The translations under genes and the position numbers were made by a program. A stretch of DNA of 17,166 nt from Victivallales bacterium (GTDB lineage: Bacteria > Verrucomicrobiota > Lentisphaeria > Oligosphaerales > Oligosphaeraceae): assembly GCA_017538465.1 (NCBI GenBank), contig JAFYIW010000355.1, forward strand, positions 1 through 17,166, written 5' to 3'. Below, piece by piece: positions 8,493-14,304 of the stretch. How positions within the stretch are numbered: the stretch's first letter is position 1; each line of letters begins with the position of its first letter. Under the pieces are notes generated by a model. It worked only from the letters and a program-made list of their open reading frames with translations, did no database searches and was not told where the DNA came from.

Positions 8493-11384
8493 ATGCCCAA
8501 CATCAAATCCCCCAAAAAACTCATCGAGGTGGCTCTGCCGCTGGAGGACATCAACCGGGAGGCTTCCCGCGAGAAGTCCATCCGGCATGGTCATCCCTCC
8601 ACGTTGCACCTTTGGTGGGCGCGACGTCCTCTGGCGGCCGCACGGGCGGTGATTTTTGCCCAGATGGTGAATGACCCAGGCGGAGAAAGAGGCTGGTCGA
8701 AGGGGCTGACCAAGGAGCAGGCCGCCGCAAAGCGCGAGGAGCTCTTTGACATCATCCGCGAACTGGTGAAGTGGGAGAACACCACCAACGAGGAGGTTCT
8801 GGAGCGGGCACGAAAGGCCATCCGCAAGAGTTGGCGCGAGACCTGCGAACTGAACAAGGGAAAACCAGGCTTCGACCCGGAAAAACTCCCGGCCTTCCAT
8901 GACCCATTCGCAGGAGGCGGGGCCATCCCGCTGGAGGCGCAGCGACTGGGCCTGGAAAGTTACGCGTCCGACCTGAATCCCGTCGCCGTGATGATCAACA
9001 AGGCGATGATTGAGATTCCACCGCGCTTCGTAGGCATCAAGCCCATGGGGCCAGTGCCGACAGACGAAATGCAGCCGGATATGTTCAAGGAATGGCCCGG
9101 CGCGACTGGTCTTGCCGAAGATGTCCGCCGCTACGGCCATTGGATGCGCGAGGAGGCGCAGAAGCGTATCGGGAACCTCTATCCGCAGGTGGAAATTACC
9201 GCTGAGATGGTGAAGGAACGGCCGGATTTGGCTGGCTTGAAAGGCAAGAAACTGACGGTGATTGCTTGGCTCTGGGCGCGAACCGTAAAATCTCCCCACC
9301 CGGATTTCTCCGATGTGGATGTCCCGCTGGCTTCCACATTCGTCCTCGCCAAAAAGCAAGGCCACGACGCATACGTCCAGCCCGTCATCGAAGGGAAACA
9401 CTACCATTTCGTGGTCAAGGTCGGCAAACCGCCCAAAGAGGCCGAGAACGGAACTAAGCTTGGCGGAAAAGGTTCCGATTTTATATGTATTATGTCTAAC
9501 ACGCCAATTTCAGGAAAATATATCAAAGATGAGAGTATGTCTGGTCGTTTAGGGGAACGCATGATGGCAATGGTGTGTGAAAGTGAACATGGGCGTGTCT
9601 ATATCTCGCCCCAAAAAGAACACGAGCTAATTGCCAAACAGGCAGTTCCTTCATGGAAACCATTAGGTGAAATGAATCGTAAATCCACCGATTTAGTCAG
9701 CGGACGCGGATATGGTTTCTTTGTCTGGGGGGATCTCTTTACACCACGTCAACTTGTGGCATTAAATACCTTCTCGGACTTGGTGCAAGGAGTGCGTGTG
9801 AAGGTCATTTCCGCCGCGAAAGCCGCTGGCATGACTGATGACGAGATTCGGTTACGCGACGGTGGGGCGGGAGCAACTGCATACGGGGATGCACTCGCTG
9901 TGTATTTGACGATGGGAGTAAGCCGCTTGTCCGATGCGTGTAATTCACTATGTCGATGGAAAAATGATAAAACTCAAGTTGTGGGTATGTTTGGACGTCA
10001 GGCAATTCCAATGCTTTGGGATTTTGCAGAGAACAATGTCTTTAATTGTGCAGCTGGAGATTACACCACATCTCTTGGCAGTATGATTGAAGTTTTGAAT
10101 CGTTTCCATTCTCCATTGAAGGGCAGAGTTTTCCAGTCTGATGCTCAATCGCAGCATGTTTCCACGACAAAAATAATCTCGACGGATCCTCCGTATTATG
10201 ATAATATCTCTTATGCAGATTTGTCGGATTTCTTCTACGTGTGGATGCGGAGGTCGTTGCGGGAAATCTATCCTGAACTCTTTGCAACATTGGCGGTGCC
10301 AAAAGCAGAGGAACTGATTGCCACTGTCTATCGTCACGGTAACAAGAAAGCAGCAGAGTTATTCTTTCTGAATGGTATGACGGCAGCGATGCACAAACTG
10401 GCGATTCAGGCGCATCCGGCCTTTCCTGTCACCATCTACTATGCCTTTAAGTCCTCCGATACCGATGAAAAAGGCACAGGCAATACTGGCTGGGAGACCT
10501 TCCTGCAAGCAGTAATGAACGCAGGTTTTGAAATCACAGGCACTTGGCCGATGCGCACGGAATTGGGTAACCGCCTGGTAGGCAACAACGCGAATATGCT
10601 TGCCTCTTCGATAGTCCTTGTGTGCCGTCGTCGTTCGGAGAATGCGGAGGAGGTTGGGCGCCGTGAGTTCCTGTCGGAACTGCGCGAGAGGATGCCGGAG
10701 GCATTGCGGGCGATGATGGGGCAGGATGGCGTAAGTTCGCCGATTGCACCTGTCGATTTGGCACAGGCGGCCATCGGCCCCGGCATGGAGATCTTCTCAA
10801 AATACAAAGCGGTCTTGAATGCGGACGGCACGTCGATGAGCGTCCACGAGGCGATGATGGAAATCAACCGCCAGATTACGGACTGCCTGAATCCCGACGG
10901 CGTGGGTTTTGACGCGGAGACGCTCTTCTGCAACGACTGGTTCCAGCAGAACGGCTGGGGGGAGAACGCCTACGGCCTTGCGGATGTGCTGGCACGCGCC
11001 AAGGGCACGAGCGTGGAGCGCGTGAGGAACGCGGGCGTCCTGCTGGCTGAAGGCGGCAAGGTCCAACTGCTGAACTGGCAGGACTACCCGGAGGACTACG
11101 ACCCTGGCAAAGACAAGAACCGCCCGACCTGGGAGGCCCTGCATCACCTCGTGCGGGTGCTGAACCGCTCCGGAGAGAGCGCGGCGGGAAAACTGCTCTC
11201 CCGGATGCCGGAGGTCGCCGAGGATGTCCGGCAACTGGCCTACTTCCTCTACACGATGTGCGAACGCAAGGGAGACGCCGAGGAGGCCAGGCACTACAAT
11301 GAACTGATGACCAGCTGGTCCGCCATTGTCGCAGCCAGCATGGATTACAGCAAGAGCAAACCCGAGCAGCTGGAACTGCTCTAA
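8493..11384 (+). CDS. DUF1156-domain adenine-type DNA methyltransferase
   Basis: A 963-residue protein whose first 70 residues are a typical DUF1156 domain (KKLIEVALPLEDIN, then HLWWARRPLAAARA). Motif I, the S-adenosylmethionine loop, is D137-PFAGGGAIPLEA, followed by an acidic S-D160-LNP. The catalytic motif IV is D565-PPYYD570, the DPPY type used by amino-methyltransferases (N6-adenine, less often N4-cytosine). The order motif I, long central region (about 170-560), motif IV suggests the specificity region lies in the middle. It probably methylates host DNA so that the helicase/ATPase partners can tell self from non-self. That role follows from family context and is not shown directly. Composition falls from about 60% to about 43% GC at codons about 321-430 and 470-629, including motif IV, then returns to normal (see separate entry). 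The stop TAA is part of the ribosome site of the next gene. Confidence 0.9.
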   Translation: MPNIKSPKKLIEVALPLEDINREASREKSIRHGHPSTLHLWWARRPLAAARAVIFAQMVNDPGGERGWSKGLTKEQAAAKREELFDIIRELVKWENTTNEEVLERARKAIRKSWRETCELNKGKPGFDPEKLPAFHDPFAGGGAIPLEAQRLGLESYASDLNPVAVMINKAMIEIPPRFVGIKPMGPVPTDEMQPDMFKEWPGATGLAEDVRRYGHWMREEAQKRIGNLYPQVEITAEMVKERPDLAGLKGKKLTVIAWLWARTVKSPHPDFSDVDVPLASTFVLAKKQGHDAYVQPVIEGKHYHFVVKVGKPPKEAENGTKLGGKGSDFICIMSNTPISGKYIKDESMSGRLGERMMAMVCESEHGRVYISPQKEHELIAKQAVPSWKPLGEMNRKSTDLVSGRGYGFFVWGDLFTPRQLVALNTFSDLVQGVRVKVISAAKAAGMTDDEIRLRDGGAGATAYGDALAVYLTMGVSRLSDACNSLCRWKNDKTQVVGMFGRQAIPMLWDFAENNVFNCAAGDYTTSLGSMIEVLNRFHSPLKGRVFQSDAQSQHVSTTKIISTDPPYYDNISYADLSDFFYVWMRRSLREIYPELFATLAVPKAEELIATVYRHGNKKAAELFFLNGMTAAMHKLAIQAHPAFPVTIYYAFKSSDTDEKGTGNTGWETFLQAVMNAGFEITGTWPMRTELGNRLVGNNANMLASSIVLVCRRRSENAEEVGRREFLSELRERMPEALRAMMGQDGVSSPIAPVDLAQAAIGPGMEIFSKYKAVLNADGTSMSVHEAMMEINRQITDCLNPDGVGFDAETLFCNDWFQQNGWGENAYGLADVLARAKGTSVERVRNAGVLLAEGGKVQLLNWQDYPEDYDPGKDKNRPTWEALHHLVRVLNRSGESAAGKLLSRMPEVAEDVRQLAYFLYTMCERKGDAEEARHYNELMTSWSAIVAASMDYSKSKPEQLELL
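9455..10380 (+). other. Low-GC mosaic segment inside the methyltransferase (candidate swapped specificity region)
   Basis: Hand counts give about 43% GC for 9481-9780 and for 9901-10380, with a single 60-base line as low as 28%. A 9781-9900 island is about 62%, and flanking parts of the same gene are 58-60% or higher. The reading frame is intact throughout. The segment covers about residues 321-629, between motif I and just past motif IV, which is where the target-recognition region is expected. The simplest reading is recombination with a divergent homologue that replaced the specificity module. Relaxed codon use in a fast-evolving domain is the alternative. Confidence 0.55.
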
Positions 11385-11389
11385 GGAGG
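11383..11389 (+). promoter_or_regulatory. Strong ribosome binding site AAGGAGG built on the preceding stop codon
   Basis: AAGGAGG is a full-strength Shine-Dalgarno sequence seven bases before the ATG at 11397. Its first two A residues are the last two bases of the TAA stop of the methyltransferase. It fixes the start of the ATPase gene and implies that terminating ribosomes could re-initiate on it. Confidence 0.8.
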
Positions 11390-11396
11390 GCTGAAG

Positions 11397-12539
11397 ATGA
11401 TTCAAGAACTAAAACTGACAAATTTCACGACCTTCGCAAAGGCACACTTCAAGTTCGGCTCGAATCTGAACATCATTGTCGGCAACAATGGTTCTGGGAA
11501 AACGCATCTTCTAAAGGCGATCTATGCCATGAGCAAATTCATGCGTGAATTGCAGAAGAAGGACGGGAATCAATTTGAGAATCGTTGTCTTGTCGAGGCA
11601 TCTCAGGAAAAGCTGAAATCCTTTTTTTCCGTGTTCAATGTTTCGGACTTTGGAGATTTGCTGAATTGGGATGCGGTTCCCCATGACAAGAAAATCACCG
11701 GTTCCGTTGCCGAACTGAGCAATCCGTCGAGCCTGAAAAAACTCTTCCTGGGCAAGATGGAAGCAACCATTGACATGCGAACGGCTTTTGGGGACGAGGC
11801 CTACGATTACCAGGCCCGTTTTTCCATGGAAGAGGCGTGTTTCTCCAATAAAAGAGCTAAAAGCAAAGGCCTTTTTCCGTTGCAGGCCTTGCCGAAATGT
11901 GTCTTTTTCCCATGCCGTGAGTTGCTGAGCATCTTCCCGCATTATCTGGCCTTGCGGCAAGAGTTCATTTTGCCGTATGATTCCACATACGACGACACAA
12001 TTGGAAAACTAGGCATGCCACAGCGAAATGGATTATCTGTGATGTTGAAATCCATTATCGCCTCGTTGGAAAACTCCATCAACGGCAAGATCATCTTGAA
12101 GAATGAGCGTTTTTACTATCATGGGAAGGACATGCCTGCCGGACTCAACTGGGAAATCGACATGATTGCCGAGGGGTGGCGGAAGATTGGCATGCTCCTC
12201 CAGCTCATCCTGGATGGCAGCCTACGCGAAGGGGCAGTCCTGCTGTGGGACGAGCCGGAAGCCAATCTCAATCCCCAGTTGATTCAATTAATTGCCATAA
12301 TCATTGTGGAATTGTCAAAACTGGACATCCAGATCTTTATCACAACCCATAGCCTCTTTTTGCTGAATGAACTGGAAATCGTTCTCGCACAACAGAAAAT
12401 CAAAGAAGGCGTGCGTTTCTTCGATTTGCGCAAGGGCAAGGTGCCCCAGCAGGGAAATACATTGTCTGCGTTGAAGAATATTCTGTTGCTTGACGAGGAC
12501 ATGAAACAGTCTGACCGCTATCTTTCCGAGGAGGTCTGA
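11397..12539 (+). CDS. ABC/OLD-like AAA ATPase (AAA_21-type) of a nested defence module
   Basis: A 380-residue SMC/ABC-like ATPase. The start MIQELKLTNFTTF is the classic opening strand of OLD/RecF-like ATPases. Walker A is G29-NNGSGKT36, Walker B is D285-E-P-E288 in LLWDEPEANLNP, and a switch histidine H318 lies in FITTHSLFLLNEL. A signature-like IAEGWRKIGMLL lies near 255-270. A variable middle replaces the long coiled coils of SMC proteins. No nuclease or Toprim domain follows the ATPase, so this is a stand-alone sensor/ATPase and not a full OLD nuclease. The next gene starts five bases after its stop and encodes a nuclease-like protein, so the two probably form a complex, by analogy with ATPase + effector pairs such as PARIS or AbiL. 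The strong ribosome site and the methylase overlap argue that it is translated with the operon. GC (near 50%) is lower than the core genes. Confidence 0.87.
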   Translation: MIQELKLTNFTTFAKAHFKFGSNLNIIVGNNGSGKTHLLKAIYAMSKFMRELQKKDGNQFENRCLVEASQEKLKSFFSVFNVSDFGDLLNWDAVPHDKKITGSVAELSNPSSLKKLFLGKMEATIDMRTAFGDEAYDYQARFSMEEACFSNKRAKSKGLFPLQALPKCVFFPCRELLSIFPHYLALRQEFILPYDSTYDDTIGKLGMPQRNGLSVMLKSIIASLENSINGKIILKNERFYYHGKDMPAGLNWEIDMIAEGWRKIGMLLQLILDGSLREGAVLLWDEPEANLNPQLIQLIAIIIVELSKLDIQIFITTHSLFLLNELEIVLAQQKIKEGVRFFDLRKGKVPQQGNTLSALKNILLLDEDMKQSDRYLSEEV

Positions 12540-12544
12540 GGAAG

Positions 12545-13099
12545 ATGGAGGAATTTTTCGAGAACCCACTGGTGGAAGGGGACTTGTCCTTTGATTTTGG
12601 CCAGTCCTCTGGGGCAACGCGATATGAAGTCTGGGATAGCTACCTTCATATCCTCCAGCACCCGGATAGGAAGGCTGTGGATTTCATCTTTGCCGTTCCG
12701 GAGACTTCGGAACTATTTTTCACAGAGGTCAAGGACTTCAAGACAATCACCCATGAGGGGAAATACCTGAAGGGAGATTACAGTCTGACTTTGGCCGTGG
12801 ACACGGCAAAGAAAATGGCAGATTCCTTTGATGGTTATGCAATGATTGGACAAGTTTCAAAAGATGCTGATGAACTGGCATTTATATCCACAACAGGGAA
12901 CTTCGGGAAAGTCGTTGTATTCCATTGGGAATTCAATCCGATATTCCCAACGCAGAAAAGACTGCATGACATGAAAACCATGAAGGCCAAATTGCGTGAA
13001 TTGCTGGAGGGTGTCTGCTCGAACATCCGCATCGAGAGCATCGAAATCAATCCGTCGAAACATTGGAAAGTCACAAGAGTTGGCGAAAGTGTTCAATAA
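12545..13099 (+). CDS. Small protein with PD-(D/E)XK-like nuclease signature, partner of the ATPase
   Basis: I do not recognise a named family for this 184-residue protein. Residues 43-66 read as a restriction-endonuclease-like core: KAV-D46-FIFAV, a turn, then ELFFT-E61-V-K63-DF. A hydrophobic strand ending in Asp, followed about 15 residues later by a strand ending in ExK, is the D...ExK pattern of PD-(D/E)XK nucleases, and E28 in an upstream helix could complete it. Further beta strands follow (YAMIGQV, LAFIST, KVVVFHWEF). There is no signal peptide or membrane segment. It begins five bases after the ATPase stop, with GAGGAGG at 12528-12534 inside the end of the ATPase gene, so expression is coupled. 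The likely role is the effector of the ATPase pair, cutting nucleic acid when triggered. The nuclease call is inferred from motif spacing alone. Confidence 0.6.
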   Translation: MEEFFENPLVEGDLSFDFGQSSGATRYEVWDSYLHILQHPDRKAVDFIFAVPETSELFFTEVKDFKTITHEGKYLKGDYSLTLAVDTAKKMADSFDGYAMIGQVSKDADELAFISTTGNFGKVVVFHWEFNPIFPTQKRLHDMKTMKAKLRELLEGVCSNIRIESIEINPSKHWKVTRVGESVQ

Positions 13100-13176
13100 C
13101 CCCGATGGACTACAACTAGTTTTCTAAAACTTTAAGGTGTTGCCCAATAATTTGACAGCTACGATGTGTTCTCTCC
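13100..13176 (+). other. 77-bp AT-rich junction before the SIR2-like gene
   Basis: This is the only sizeable gap inside the operon. It holds a short perfect inverted repeat AGTTTT-CT-AAAACT (13118-13131), an ACTAGT hexamer (13115-13120) like those upstream of the operon, and a TTGACA (13152-13157). No clear promoter or ribosome site precedes the next gene. It marks the left boundary of the low-GC cargo gene. Confidence 0.5.
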
Positions 13177-14304
13177 ATGATGTGCAACTTCATAGATAGT
13201 ATTAACCTTACCAAAAGCCACAAAGAGCAGGTAGCCGAGTGGTGTGAGCTAGTGAGGCGCACACAACTCCTGGATCCATCTAAATCACTCTTGAATCAGG
13301 CGGATGCTGAGGAATACTCACATGTTGTTATATTGGGTGCTGGTGCGAGCCGAGCCACTTTATCGCATCCTGCGTATAGAGGCCACCAAATCCCTGTGAT
13401 GAATGACTTCATAAATCTGCCAGAAATTTCTGAACTGTTAAAAAAACAGAACATTGTCTTGACTAATATTGAAGAAATATATTGTTATTTAGAAGAAAAG
13501 GGGGAATGGAATACAATCAACGAATTGGAATTAATTATTTCAAATGAAATTCAAAATTACTATCTGCCTGATGAAATCACAATTTACGACCTTCTTTTTC
13601 TGTGCTTGGGTCCCAATGATTGCATCCTATCTTTCAACTGGGATTCATTGTTATTACAGGCTAGAGACAGGGTTATTGCAAAATTGGCAAGTGCTAGCAT
13701 CAAAACCAAATTGCCTAATTTCTTTTTCCTTCATGGAAATGTCACAGAAGGGGAATGTCAAAGTGATTCTGAATATGGTCGGATGGGGAAAATATGTGGT
13801 AAATGTCAAAGGCCGTTTTCTCCTGTAAAATTAATTTATCCAACCTCGCATAAAGATTACTCTTCTGATTTTGCCATTAAAAATGCATGGGAAGCAGCCC
13901 GTTACTTTATGTCTAAAGCAATGGCTGTTACGATTTTTGGCTACAGTGCGCCGAAATCGGATGTAGCGGCAATAAGTTTATTGGAAAAAGCATGGGGGAA
14001 ACCTAAAGAACGTTTCTTTGCAAATTTTGAAATAATTGACATCAAACCACATGAAGAACTCGTATGTTGTTGGAAATCGTTTGTTTTCTCCGAACATTTG
14101 CAATCTGCGAAAGATTTTTACGACTCAACAATTGCACGATTTCCCCGTAAAACAGTAGAAGCTGCTTTAGGAAATGTTAGCGGGAGATGGATAGATTCGT
14201 CCCCTGTGAGCCAGACCATGTCTTGGGATGAAGTTTTGGAATTTCTTAGACCAGTCCTGGCTTCCAACGCACTGAAGAATCGATTTGGGAGAACCGCACA
14301 ATGA
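13177..14304 (+). CDS. SIR2-like protein, putative NAD-consuming defence effector
   Basis: A 375-residue protein with a SIR2-type fold. V-V-I-L-G54-A-G-A-S58 is the NAD-binding glycine loop. ILSF-N154-W-D156-SLLLQA corresponds to the TxNxD segment of SIR2 domains, and FFFL-H186-G-N carries the catalytic histidine. KLIYPTSHK (about 218-226) and V-T-I-F-G-Y-S-A-P-K-S-D262 match the later conserved blocks of SIR2-like defence proteins. One CGKC pair (207-210) may be a remnant of a zinc site. SIR2 domains in phage defence deplete NAD+ (Thoeris ThsA, DSR, Gabija-independent SIR2 systems); the visible catalytic residues suggest this one is active. The C-terminal 100 residues have no domain I recognise. 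GC is near 38% overall and under 30% around 13441-13560, unlike the core genes, which points to recent acquisition. Tandem ATGs (13177, 13180) have no clear ribosome site. The stop overlaps the next start (ATGA). Confidence 0.8.
   Translation: MMCNFIDSINLTKSHKEQVAEWCELVRRTQLLDPSKSLLNQADAEEYSHVVILGAGASRATLSHPAYRGHQIPVMNDFINLPEISELLKKQNIVLTNIEEIYCYLEEKGEWNTINELELIISNEIQNYYLPDEITIYDLLFLCLGPNDCILSFNWDSLLLQARDRVIAKLASASIKTKLPNFFFLHGNVTEGECQSDSEYGRMGKICGKCQRPFSPVKLIYPTSHKDYSSDFAIKNAWEAARYFMSKAMAVTIFGYSAPKSDVAAISLLEKAWGKPKERFFANFEIIDIKPHEELVCCWKSFVFSEHLQSAKDFYDSTIARFPRKTVEAALGNVSGRWIDSSPVSQTMSWDEVLEFLRPVLASNALKNRFGRTAQ

Noticed and set aside
9455..10380. Insertion of a separate gene or intein in the methyltransferase
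   Set aside because: The frame is continuous, no intein splice-junction residues or homing-endonuclease motifs are seen, and the low-GC part contains motif IV of the methylase itself.
13118..13131. AGTTTT-CT-AAAACT as a terminator after the nuclease-like gene
   Set aside because: The stem is A/T-only and six bases long with a two-base loop, too weak to be a terminator. It is common in AT-rich DNA.
13152..13181. TTGACA with CATGAT as a promoter for the SIR2-like gene
   Set aside because: The -35 is perfect, but the -10 overlaps the start codon. Transcription would then begin inside the gene, with no in-frame Met before the NAD-binding loop, so it cannot yield the whole domain.
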